From assembly GCA_036940085.1 (NCBI GenBank), contig JALLBK010000267.1, positions 1 through 16,916 on the forward strand: a stretch of 16,916 nucleotides of DNA, read 5' to 3'. The notes under the pieces are model-generated. The model was not told the DNA's origin. It saw only the letters and a list, made by a program, of their open reading frames with translations, and ran no database searches. The position numbers were made by a program, and so were the translations under genes. Origin of the DNA: Discostella pseudostelligera (Eukaryota; Bacillariophyta; Thalassiosirophyceae; Thalassiosirales; Thalassiosiraceae). Below are positions 1 through 7,850 of this stretch, piece after piece. Position 1 is the first letter of the stretch; each line of letters begins with the position of its first letter.

Positions 1-596
1 GCCATTCGACCACCAGGTAAATTCAATCGAGAGTTGTAGGCGGATTTGATATCGTTGTCATCAATTATTGCATGAATCAAACGCAGATGTGGGTACTTTC
101 CAACCCAATTACCGGTCCCGACGTTAGATGATGCAGGGAGTTGTGCAGCATTTGGCTGCGACACAATCCTCTCGGCAACTATAATCCTATGAGAAATTGT
201 TGCTCTAATGAATGCAACCTCATTATCATCAACAATCGGGTTGGATTCCAACCATTCAGTTGATTTCGGCACCGGCCATTGATTAGGACGGGGTGCATGC
301 AGAACATTTCCTGCAGCAACACAGCGCCTGAGGATTTCCCTCCGCAACTCCTTTGCCGTCATCTTGAGCGCGGATGGACGAAGGGCAGCACTCCATGGCA
401 AAATCGACGTATTGAATACAGGGCTGCCATCATCGTTCTTGAGACCCAAGCTCAACAACGCAAGAGCCTTCAGTGAGCGGCCGTTTGTCGAATACATCTG
501 CTCCGCCATTGTTTGGGGCGAGGGGATCCCAGCTTCCTCGTCCTCCTCAAGCGCTCGGGGGGTGGCAAGGGAGTCGGCGTCATCGTCATCCGACAT
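1..596 (-). CDS. Uncharacterised protein, 5' part only (198 codons, runs off left edge)
   Basis: The minus strand is open from the ATG at 596 to the left edge, with no stop in 198 codons. The start has A at -3 (CCACCATG) and is preceded by AT-rich, repeat-rich DNA. The N-terminus is acidic (residues 3-21). Next comes a basic, Leu-rich stretch, about 34-92, with the words KALALLSLGLKN, SPVFNTSILPWS, ALRPSALKMTAKEL and REILRRC. Then follow W107, W115 (STEWLESNP) and a WVGKYPHLRLIHAIIDD block at 164-180. From memory this resembles a multi-copy family of unknown function in centric diatoms with the same order of words (VFNT..LPW..AL, MTAKELRRE, LRLIH). I cannot name a domain or reaction. It stands head-to-head with the gene starting at 1082. 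No signal peptide or membrane segment is visible. The frame is very likely real, because a random 594-nt open frame with this composition is improbable. Confidence 0.75.
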   Translation of the reverse strand, partial: MSDDDDADSLATPRALEEDEEAGIPSPQTMAEQMYSTNGRSLKALALLSLGLKNDDGSPVFNTSILPWSAALRPSALKMTAKELRREILRRCVAAGNVLHAPRPNQWPVPKSTEWLESNPIVDDNEVAFIRATISHRIIVAERIVSQPNAAQLPASSNVGTGNWVGKYPHLRLIHAIIDDNDIKSAYNSRLNLPGGRM

Positions 597-1081
597 GGTG
601 GATAGTATTATTATTATTATTGGTGTTGTTGTTGTTGATTGGGGGTATGCAAAATTTCTGTTGCCGGGTATGCATCTCGATCCGTCACGAAAAAGTGGCG
701 GGAACGCATTTGCATACCCAAAAAAGTACTCTAACGCATGTTGGGTACTCAAAATTTTCTGCCTCCAGACATGCCCTTATTGTACTCAACTTACAAGTCT
801 CGAAAGCGCTGTCGCCACCGCCGCAGCAGCAACCGCAGCCAGCCGCCACCCTCATAATAATACCCCTAGAGAGATACCATCTACCATCGAACGCGCGTGT
901 TTGAGATGTATCAATAGGGTTCATACTCGACAACATTTTAGCACCACTTACATTTTGTAATACTATAATAATTTCATAGAATATTATTGCAGCGGCAACG
1001 CCGGTCCAACAATATTTTTATGAATAGTACGAGCCACCAGCATCGGTAACGGTAACGGGCGCCGCTAGAACATCGACGACA
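597..1081. promoter_or_regulatory. Divergent intergenic region between genes 1 and 2
   Basis: This 485-bp region separates the two divergent start codons and should hold both promoters and 5' UTRs. Next to gene 1 is a trinucleotide tract (ATT then GTT, about 606-638). From 643 to 760 the word GGGTATGCA occurs three times, twice on plus (643, 666) and once on minus (719 leftward), with a relative, GGGTACTCAAAA, at 743. An AT-rich stretch lies at 940-1020. Gene 2 has an in-frame TAG at 1025, which supports its start at 1082. I see no convincing TATA box. The open frames on the plus strand here are not protein-like. Confidence 0.55.
643..760. repeat. Cluster of GGGTATGCA words and relatives
   Basis: GGGTATGCAAA is at 643-653 and GGGTATGCAT at 666-675. 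The inverted copy TTTGCATACCC is at 709-719. A diverged direct copy (GGGTACTCAAAATTTTCTG, at 743-761) matches GGGTATGCAAAATTTCTG at 643-660 apart from a few changes. AACGCAT also occurs twice (703-709, 733-739). The spacing suggests partial local duplication or a cluster of binding sites. Function unknown. Confidence 0.5.
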
Positions 1082-4000
1082 ATGACGACGAACAATGACA
1101 ATTACAACATGGGCAAGACGGTGGAAGAAACAGCGCCAAAGACAAAGAAGAAGTCTGTGCGATGGGGGGAGAATATTGAGTATCAAGCTCCTCCAGTAGG
1201 TGATTTTTTAGCAGCCGGTGAGCTGCGGCCGTCGTCGACTGCGACTGCATCTGCCATGAACGAAATGCATCCCCGGGCCAATATCAATGGCCCAAATCAT
1301 CATCCACACCCCCAACATCAGCAATACAATCAACAGTATCTCACCACTGCTGAAATCGATGGATATTCAAATTATCATCGTCAACGTAATCAGCATCAAC
1401 AAGTAGCCCAATCACAAATGCTGAATAATTCAATGCGTGAAGAAGAGAATACTAGTGAAATGTCCGTCTGTCGAATACCTGGGCACACACACATTTGGAA
1501 AAATTGTCCAGACAATCCGCGCTCCAAACGATACAAAGGGGGGAAGAAGAACCCACCGCGTGCCCCTACACCACCTCCTGGATTTGCTGCTCACGGTACT
1601 GCTTCCTTGGAACAAGTCGATTTAGTACGTCCACTTCCTCAACCCGCTGCTGCTACTGCTGCTCGTGCAGCTCCCACTTCCAATGCTGCATTTGGTGAAC
1701 AGCAAACGCATCATCGTCATCAGCATGAGCAGCTACGTCAACAACAAGATAAAGTCAAAAAGCAACCCCCACCACCACGTACTTGGCAACGGGGACCTCA
1801 TGCACCATGCTCACTTCCGGGGCATGATCACAAGTGGATGGATTGTCCGAACAATCCCCTATCCATTCAGTTTTGTGGTGTATCAAATCGCGATGTGCTT
1901 TTTGGGAGCGAAAACAAACGACCACCACCACCATCGCATCAACAGCAGCAGCGCCACCAACCCGATTTTAGGGGTGGGTCCAATGTTGGAGGTACATCTG
2001 CCAATAATGGCACTTATGCTGCCTTTGGCGATGCTGATGTACCTGATTGGCGTTCTCTGCAACAGCAGGATTATCCGCATCAACAGCATCCTTCGCAACA
2101 GCAAAATCGTCAACAACAGCAGCGACAATGGGGTAATAAATCCATGTGTCGAATCCCGGGGCACTCTGGGCACACATGGATAAATTGCCCAAACAATCCG
2201 AATTCCCCTAAATTCGATGGGAATTTTGGAAGTCATCTGATGCTCCTACCGTTGGGGAGTGCTGCTGTTGACAATCCCTCTGTTGCTACTCCTACTGCTG
2301 CTGCTGCATCAAAAGAACCTCTAACCCATGGTGCAAAGTCGACGATGCCTTCGGCTTCGTCGTCATCATCATCCGTTATCGCCCGCCCAACTGCCACGTC
2401 CAGAACATTCACTGCTCCTGGCACTAGTGGCAGCGCAGATGCGACGGAAAGTTCCATTCCTCGAAAGGGCATTGCCATTGCCGATTTGTCACGTCCCATT
2501 CCCCGACGGACATCCTCTCAGCCTCCACCTGATACTACAGCCACTGTGCCCGGTGGTGGTGGCATCACCGCCGACCCGCATCGCACTCTCAAAACCACCG
2601 ATTTGGCACGTCCCATGCATCAAAGGACCGCGCTTGTTCGTCCAAACACTGTAGCTGGTGGTGGTGGTGTCAACACCAACGCGGATCACTTGTTCAATAA
2701 GACCGATTCTGCACGTCCTGTACCTCGAAAAGTTACAATGGCGAATCAACAGCATCCACATCAGCACATCCAATCGCAGCAAGATCCGCAATCTCAACAA
2801 GGACAAAAACATATCGAAAAGACAGTTACTACCGGAATACGAGGTCGAAGGAAGATCCAACGTGCGCCCGTTGGAACCGATGCGATGCCATTGCAAAAGC
2901 ATACATCGTCGAGGTTATTAAAGGTGCAGAAGGGGAAGGACAGTGGAGGAAATTCGCCCCATCCTCATCCAGCGGAAGAAGAAGGTGCTGAAGGGAGCCC
3001 TGATGGATTGTCGAACCTGCCAGAGGATAGAAGGGGAGGAGGACGAGAAGACGATAATCTGACTTCGCCAGCATTACTACAAGGGACATCCAATTGGTGG
3101 GTGGAAGATTCCCCGCCCAGTGAAGCCGCTCCCAAGAAGCGAAAAGCACCGAACACTAAGAAGGGAAAGGATAAGAAGAAGCGGAAGAATAAGGAGAGGA
3201 GAGGAGAGGAAGGCGATAGAAGAGGGAGTGCAGAGGATGCTACTGTTACTACTACTGGTACGTCTACTAGCTCTCCATTCACGACATCAATGGCTTCCAC
3301 TGAGACTTCTGATCTCAAAGGGTTGAAGGTTACTGGGGTTAAGAATAAGGTCGACATTGCGAATGCGGCGATTGCAGCTTTGGGTTGTGTTGATAATGGC
3401 GGCGCAAGTGATAATATTACTTACGGTGATAATGATTCCGGCGAGAATATGTCGATGTCGGATGATGACGATCTTCCAATGATATCGTTAGGATCTTTCA
3501 ACGGACAAGGGAAGAAACTCTTCAAGAAGACCTTGAAATTCTCCAAGGCCGCCGCCGCGGCTACTGCTGCTGCTAGCTCCCTTTCCTCTACACCAACGGC
3601 CTCCAAACCGACCACTGATGTGAGCGAGGACTCCGACATGGCCACATACAAGGCAGCATTAGCGGCTTTGGGTTATGATGGTGGTGCTGGAACTGCTTAC
3701 ATCGGCGCTTGGGATAAAACTTCTTCCGGTGATTATGATTACGGCGAGGATATATCGATTTCGGATGATGACGACCGTCCACTAATATCGTTAATATCAT
3801 CCAAAGGACTAGGGAAAAAACACCGCAAGGCGACGAATTCGAAGCCAAAAAGCATCGATTCTGTACATGTCAGCAAAGTAGACATGATTGGTGAAACGCT
3901 TGACGACAACGAAATGTTGGTTGAATTTGAAAAAGACTTATTTGATGACGTTGAACAAAAGCTGGTGTTGGCAGAGAAGAGGGAGCACGAGGGAGTAATC

Positions 4001-4912
4001 AATGAGGCGGCCGAGGCAGCGAGACTACAGCGACCTTTGAGAACTGGTGGTGAGAGTGGTGAGGTTGCCAATGCAACACGCCAGAAAATGAAGTCGAAGG
4101 ACAAATCCAGTTCTAGTGCCAAGAAGCGTCGAGAGAGTAGCAGTAGACCTACTCAACAGAGTGCCGAATCCGTTGAGAGACCAGCAAGTTGGACCGACGA
4201 GGAAATACGCCTTTACGAATTGGGATTGAAAAATTGCAAGAATAATTGGGGGCGCATTGCAAGCGAATATGTCAAATCACGTACTGCGCATCAGGTTCGT
4301 GAGTATGCACGTCGCTGTATTGGATTGGTGTCACCAAGTAAGCAGCAGGGTGGTACTGTCAATGAGGCACGACCACCACCACAGAATGACAAGCACCGGG
4401 AGCAGCAGCAATCGCAGCTTGGAAAATCAACTATCCCGATGCCTGTCTCTACTGATATCTCATTGTCCCTACCCGCAAAAAATACACCAAAAGACGAATG
4501 GATACTGATTGAAAAATTACAAGGTGCCGTCAACGAGGGGAATGGTGGTGGCATCGTTGCCATTCGGGGAGGGAATTCCACTCCACTCCCAGCTTCTCCT
4601 GGTCACAATGGACACACATCAAAAGTTGCGGAATCTAGCTACGGCGCCGCAAATGTTGCCGAAGACGCAGACGAAGACGACGATATCTCGGCATTCATAA
4701 CATGCAATAAATGTTGCCTAGTCTTTGACAATATGGCCAAGGCGAACAAACACGAAAAGACCTGTACATTTATGGCAAAGGATGGTATTGATTCGATGCC
4801 ACTTCATGGTCGAGTGTTTCGTGATAAAAATACTCTTCTACAATACATGCATCGTCGATACTTGTGGATTGAACCATCGGTGGATGGGGAAAGGATTTAC
4901 TATTGCCCCTGA
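1082..4912 (+). CDS. Large nuclear-type protein: three CHHC knuckle-like motifs, SHAQKYF-like Myb/SANT repeat, C2HC finger
   Basis: A single 1276-codon open frame; the ATG follows an in-frame TAG at 1025 and has A at -3. Seen in order: KSVRW (24-28), fitting the PP1-docking RVxF pattern; three PGH-type motifs C-x4-H-x(1,2)-H-x4-C at 130-142, 243-255 and 356-369, each followed by PxNP; Gln/His-rich linkers between them; four DLxRPxP-like repeats (near 180, 468, 507, 542); an SV40-like basic run PKKRKAP then KKRKNKERR (684-707); two copies of an acidic module (758-820, 852-914) with the core SDDDD; a Myb/SANT repeat at 1034-1080 (W1037, W1056, SRTAHQV); and a C-x2-C-x12-H-x3-C finger (C1208, C1211, H1224, C1228). 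SANT plus basic stretches suggest a chromatin or DNA-binding nuclear protein; this is inference. I know no named protein with this layout. The 3' end converges with the glycosyltransferase gene. Confidence 0.85.
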   Translation: MTTNNDNYNMGKTVEETAPKTKKKSVRWGENIEYQAPPVGDFLAAGELRPSSTATASAMNEMHPRANINGPNHHPHPQHQQYNQQYLTTAEIDGYSNYHRQRNQHQQVAQSQMLNNSMREEENTSEMSVCRIPGHTHIWKNCPDNPRSKRYKGGKKNPPRAPTPPPGFAAHGTASLEQVDLVRPLPQPAAATAARAAPTSNAAFGEQQTHHRHQHEQLRQQQDKVKKQPPPPRTWQRGPHAPCSLPGHDHKWMDCPNNPLSIQFCGVSNRDVLFGSENKRPPPPSHQQQQRHQPDFRGGSNVGGTSANNGTYAAFGDADVPDWRSLQQQDYPHQQHPSQQQNRQQQQRQWGNKSMCRIPGHSGHTWINCPNNPNSPKFDGNFGSHLMLLPLGSAAVDNPSVATPTAAAASKEPLTHGAKSTMPSASSSSSSVIARPTATSRTFTAPGTSGSADATESSIPRKGIAIADLSRPIPRRTSSQPPPDTTATVPGGGGITADPHRTLKTTDLARPMHQRTALVRPNTVAGGGGVNTNADHLFNKTDSARPVPRKVTMANQQHPHQHIQSQQDPQSQQGQKHIEKTVTTGIRGRRKIQRAPVGTDAMPLQKHTSSRLLKVQKGKDSGGNSPHPHPAEEEGAEGSPDGLSNLPEDRRGGGREDDNLTSPALLQGTSNWWVEDSPPSEAAPKKRKAPNTKKGKDKKKRKNKERRGEEGDRRGSAEDATVTTTGTSTSSPFTTSMASTETSDLKGLKVTGVKNKVDIANAAIAALGCVDNGGASDNITYGDNDSGENMSMSDDDDLPMISLGSFNGQGKKLFKKTLKFSKAAAAATAAASSLSSTPTASKPTTDVSEDSDMATYKAALAALGYDGGAGTAYIGAWDKTSSGDYDYGEDISISDDDDRPLISLISSKGLGKKHRKATNSKPKSIDSVHVSKVDMIGETLDDNEMLVEFEKDLFDDVEQKLVLAEKREHEGVINEAAEAARLQRPLRTGGESGEVANATRQKMKSKDKSSSSAKKRRESSSRPTQQSAESVERPASWTDEEIRLYELGLKNCKNNWGRIASEYVKSRTAHQVREYARRCIGLVSPSKQQGGTVNEARPPPQNDKHREQQQSQLGKSTIPMPVSTDISLSLPAKNTPKDEWILIEKLQGAVNEGNGGGIVAIRGGNSTPLPASPGHNGHTSKVAESSYGAANVAEDADEDDDISAFITCNKCCLVFDNMAKANKHEKTCTFMAKDGIDSMPLHGRVFRDKNTLLQYMHRRYLWIEPSVDGERIYYCP
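1469..1519 (+). other. CHHC knuckle-like motif 1 in gene 2
   Basis: Residues 130-146 read CRIPGHTHIWKNCPDNP. Spacing is C-x4-H-x-H-x4-C, with a conserved Trp before the last Cys and a PxNP tail. Four possible zinc ligands lie within 13 residues. This differs from the retroviral CCHC knuckle (C-x2-C-x4-H-x4-C). Zinc binding is inferred. Confidence 0.6.
1808..1858 (+). other. CHHC knuckle-like motif 2 in gene 2
   Basis: Residues 243-259 read CSLPGHDHKWMDCPNNP. Ligand spacing is identical to copy 1 (C-x4-H-x-H-x4-C), while non-ligand positions have diverged, so the Cys/His/Trp frame looks selected. Confidence 0.6.
2147..2200 (+). other. CHHC knuckle-like motif 3 in gene 2
   Basis: Residues 356-373 read CRIPGHSGHTWINCPNNP. 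There is one extra residue between the two His (C-x4-H-x2-H-x4-C). The Trp and the PNNP tail are kept. Confidence 0.6.
3353..3823 (+). repeat. Duplicated acidic module inside gene 2
   Basis: Two copies of about 63 residues (758-820 and 852-914, i.e. 3353-3541 and 3635-3823) share D-x-A-x(3)-A-x-A-A-L-G, then G-E-(N/D)-(M/I)-S-(M/I)-S-D-D-D-D-x-P-x-I-S-L and a GxGKK end. The DNA still matches closely around the core (TCGGATGATGACGA in both), so the duplication is visible at nucleotide level. The spacer between them is Ala/Ser-rich. The acidic run followed by (M/L)ISL resembles a SUMO-interacting motif, which is a guess. Confidence 0.65.
4181..4321 (+). other. Myb/SANT repeat of SHAQKYF type in gene 2
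   Basis: Residues 1034-1080 start with ASWTDEEIRLYELGLK, then NNWGRIASEYVKSRTAHQV. This follows the single-repeat SHAQKYF Myb pattern (WTxEExRLFLxGL, WxxISxxFVxTRTxxQVxSHAQKYF). Here the diagnostic end is replaced by REYARRC. Two of the three Myb Trp positions are present (W1037, W1056), and the third is changed, as is usual in this class. Confidence 0.8.
4703..4765 (+). other. C2HC zinc finger in gene 2
   Basis: Residues 1208-1228 give C-x2-C-x12-H-x3-C with a Phe four residues after the second Cys. This is the classical C2H2 spacing with Cys as the fourth ligand. It follows an acidic run (1194-1201). Confidence 0.65.
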
Positions 4913-5183
4913 ATCCCCAACGTTTGTCTCTGTTGCTACCCAGAATCCCAAACGACGTCTCACCATGAAGCCGCAAACGCTATCACTCGACATATTACTC
5001 TTTGAATATGAAGATTATAAAGTACATACTACATATATGCTACAATATGCAACCTTAGTTAATATGAGAACACGAGGAGCTTGCGAGGAGGCATCGCGCC
5101 GTGGTCGGTTATGAAATTTGACGCCAGCAGTGCTCGGTTTTGAGAACATTCGAACAATGTTCCATCTCGATATACTGAATGAC
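4913..5183. other. Convergent 3' intergenic region, genes 2 and 3
   Basis: This 271-bp region lies between two stop codons and should hold both 3' UTRs. It is AT-rich around 4985-5060. I see no gene, hairpin terminator or repeat. Confidence 0.5.
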
Positions 5184-7037
5184 TTACCCCGGCTTCATTC
5201 CAACCACGGCGTTACTCCAAGATTCCACTGAAATTAATCCATCATTCAAGTCGTTGTCGTTTACGTTGCCGTGATCGTTCCCCTGCTTCTTCCACTCCTT
5301 CCCATCACGCACCGACGATGACGGCGACGATGACGCTCGAACAAATTTCCTAGCAAATAAACATCCTTCTTTCCTAGCCTTCTCTACCACCTCCTTCCAC
5401 TCTCGACATGTAAAGGATGCTGGATTTTTAGCACTCACACTCCAATCGGCATAGGTCATTCGACGTCGGCGTATGTATTCCCCTGCACATGCTTCTCCCA
5501 TTGTACCAGCACCCACCTCTCGTATTCCATTTGGTCGATGCAATATACCCAATATGGACAATGCCGTGGGTATGTACATTTCATCGGAGGCGCGACATTT
5601 CCTGAATTGAGAATATAATTGTCGATTTCCTAAATACTTGTTGGGTAATGATATTATGGCTGAGGCATGAGCTCGGGTGAGCATTACCCATTGATCAGCC
5701 TTCCAAATATGTGTATTGGGTATGCTGCTGGGATCACCACTGTTATTGTTATTGTTGGCGTCGAGGATGGCATTCCATTGATATTGGAGTGCATATCCAT
5801 TGTTGGGAGAGGATGCAGCATTGATCCAACTTTTGTCGTAGGATGCTGGTGTTGATGTTGTTGCTGAAATCGACGAGGATGAAGAAGAGATATTATGGTT
5901 GTTGCTGCTGATACTGTCCATACGCGGTCCAAACAATGCCATTTCCATTTCGGCCAGGGTGACAACAGGCAAACATGATTCGCTAACGAAGATAAATCGA
6001 TCGACGGGGGTGATGCAGCTGTTGTCACCATTACCATAATTCACATTTGAATCATCGTTGACGAAGATTTCATCGGTGTCATTGTCAGAACCATGTTCTT
6101 GACCAATTTGTAACCCTGCCTGAAGCAAATCAAGCATTGCCCGTGTGATTTCGATGGATCCCCACTCCGGCCGACGCGTGTGGAATGCTGCTGCTGCAGG
6201 TGGTTCGGTTGGTCCTGAATTACGAGCTGTACTAAATTTATTGCTGTTGGCGTTGTTGTAGCGATTACTGATATCGCTTTTGTCACATCCCCCATATTGT
6301 TTTGGTTGCAGTTGTTGCTGCAGCTGTGATGACTTTCTTCGAAGCAAATGATGTTGTTTCAACCACGCACTCTTGATCCGCTCTGGATATTTGGCATGAA
6401 CCAGTACACTCACCCGCAATGGTGGTTGATGTCGTGACGTATCATTAATCTCATCATTTACATCAGTTTTATCTGCAGCGGTGGTAGTATTATCACTGCT
6501 CAAAATGGGTGCACAATTCGAAGAAGTAGCATGAGATTGCAACCACATTCTCCATATATGTTCATGTGGCAGATCATCAATGGTTAGGAAAAGGAGCACC
6601 ACGTGCCGTTGCTGTTGGTGTTGCCGAATCTTTTGTTGCGGTTGCTCTCGATGTAGCAGTTTTGAGTTGGATTGTTGCGGCATGTTATCATCTCTGGTGG
6701 CGGCGTCGACGATCGCAGCGGCTGGAGCTGGAGCAAACGTCGTGAGAGACAATGAGTCCTTTTTGTATCGTTCTGCAACTTGGTCAATGAGCGTGCGGAA
6801 CGCACCCCGGTTATTTTTGTTGCTGCTGTTCAAGTGGTTATTATCGTCCCTGCCGCGCTTTCTGTTGCCGTCACCACCACGACCGTCTCGATGATGATGC
6901 TGCAGCCGATGACCGCCATCGTTTGTGTTCTGCCACCGCCCATCCCCTTTCCCTCCACCTCCAGTTTGGTCAGCTTGATTTGTGGCGCGAGATGCCGCCC
7001 GTTGAAGGCTGGCCAACTGTTGGGCGAATCCCTCCAT
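5184..7037 (-). CDS. GT14-family (core-2/I-branching-like) glycosyltransferase
   Basis: 617 codons. The ATG at 7037 has A at -3 and G at +4, with an in-frame TAG about 40 nt upstream. From about residue 145 the chain follows the Branch/DUF266 pattern: VVLLFLTIDDLPHEHIW (146-162), VSVLVHAKYPER (209-220), EWGSIEITRAMLDLL (291-305), DRFIFVSESCLPV (346-358), WKADQWVMLTR (445-455), SDEMYIPTAL (484-493) and MTYADWS (527-533). Known members are Golgi type II membrane enzymes that transfer GlcNAc, xylose or glucuronic acid from UDP-sugars; the substrate here cannot be told. Acidic, Asn- and Ser-rich insertions separate the blocks. The first 140 residues are Gly/Arg/Asn/Gln-rich and show no signal anchor, which is odd for this family. 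Either an upstream exon is missing or the protein is anchored differently. It is head-to-head with gene 4. Confidence 0.8.
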   Translation of the reverse strand: MEGFAQQLASLQRAASRATNQADQTGGGGKGDGRWQNTNDGGHRLQHHHRDGRGGDGNRKRGRDDNNHLNSSNKNNRGAFRTLIDQVAERYKKDSLSLTTFAPAPAAAIVDAATRDDNMPQQSNSKLLHREQPQQKIRQHQQQRHVVLLFLTIDDLPHEHIWRMWLQSHATSSNCAPILSSDNTTTAADKTDVNDEINDTSRHQPPLRVSVLVHAKYPERIKSAWLKQHHLLRRKSSQLQQQLQPKQYGGCDKSDISNRYNNANSNKFSTARNSGPTEPPAAAAFHTRRPEWGSIEITRAMLDLLQAGLQIGQEHGSDNDTDEIFVNDDSNVNYGNGDNSCITPVDRFIFVSESCLPVVTLAEMEMALFGPRMDSISSNNHNISSSSSSISATTSTPASYDKSWINAASSPNNGYALQYQWNAILDANNNNNSGDPSSIPNTHIWKADQWVMLTRAHASAIISLPNKYLGNRQLYSQFRKCRASDEMYIPTALSILGILHRPNGIREVGAGTMGEACAGEYIRRRRMTYADWSVSAKNPASFTCREWKEVVEKARKEGCLFARKFVRASSSPSSSVRDGKEWKKQGNDHGNVNDNDLNDGLISVESWSNAVVGMKPG

Positions 7038-7515
7038 TGTCCTGTCAGTGTTGTCACTAGAGTGATACTAGGAGTAGTACGAATTAGGCTGCCATTGCCA
7101 TGAGACATGGCCATGGTTATCATCGTCATCGATCAACGCCATCGCCCTGTGGTGGATGCATGATGATGGGTTGAGGATTCTCGTTTTTGTACTGATTCCG
7201 CAGTACAGCCTATTTTCATTTAAGTATTAATTTTAAAATTAAATCAAAATTTCGCCTTAATTAATCACGTCGGATATTGTATGTACAATTATGTACTGTT
7301 CCTGTGTGTAGAATTAATTGAAAATTGGCGCGCTCTCAATGGGGTCAACAGAAAGTTTGTACCAGATCCTTCATAGACAGTTGTACATTTATTACGCCTG
7401 AAGTTTCTTCAATTCAATGTTGTACCAATTCCGCTATTCCTTCTACTTACGAGGCTTCTCAGTTCCCGAAAGCCAAAAAAAACCTTAGCCGAAGAGCGGG
7501 CTGACAACACAACCA

Positions 7516-7533
7516 CATCATCATCATCATCAT
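7516..7533 (+). repeat. (CAT)6 microsatellite
   Basis: Six perfect CAT units in noncoding DNA upstream of gene 4. Confidence 0.9.
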
Positions 7534-7660
7534 ACAAGCACTCGTAAACCATGGCCATTTATTGGCAAAGGGCTGTTCCTCCTTCACTCGACAGCAACGA
7601 TGTGGATGTGGGCGACAGGCTCAGCATATTACTACATGCGATGATTAGAATACGAGATGT

Positions 7661-7683
7661 GAAGAGAGAGAGAGAAAGAGAGA
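7661..7683 (+). repeat. GA-rich microsatellite
   Basis: An almost pure GA repeat with single-base interruptions, upstream of gene 4. Confidence 0.85.
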
Positions 7684-7850
7684 TATTATGCGATGAATTC
7701 GACGGGAGCGGCAAGAGAGCTCAATCAATGATTATGAACCATGAATTGTGCATGAGATTTTACGGGCTGATGTGAGGGTCATTCTCGCGGAGCGAACAGC
7801 ATTATCTCGGCATCGTCCAAACAAATAGTGCACCATTTGCAACATTTAAT

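Larger units (their letters stand above)
7038..7850. promoter_or_regulatory. Divergent intergenic region between genes 3 and 4
   Basis: This 813-bp region should hold both promoters. It is very AT-rich at 7200-7265. TTGGCGCGCT at 7325-7334 resembles an E2F site and overlaps an inverted CCAAT box (ATTGG). CCAAT also occurs near 7424. There are six CAT repeats at 7516-7533 and a GA-rich tract at 7661-7683. A 74-codon ATG frame at 7551-7775 has no protein character. It could be an upstream ORF of gene 4 if transcription starts before it. Confidence 0.5.

Noticed and set aside
708..715. ATTTGCAT octamer
   Set aside because: It matches the animal POU octamer, but such factors are not expected in an alga. 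It is better explained as part of the GGGTATGCAAA repeat.
364..960. Plus-strand open frames of 198 and 143 codons at the left end
   Set aside because: They overlap the antisense of gene 1, with its protein-like composition, and the repeat-rich promoter. Their own sequences are Ser/Ala or Ile/Val runs derived from trinucleotide repeats.
1469..2200. Gag-like retroelement origin for the knuckle region of gene 2
   Set aside because: There is no protease, reverse transcriptase, integrase or terminal repeat nearby, and the frame continues into a Myb repeat.
7551..7775. 74-codon ATG frame upstream of gene 4
   Set aside because: It contains the GA microsatellite and shows no family-like pattern. 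Kept only as a possible uORF.
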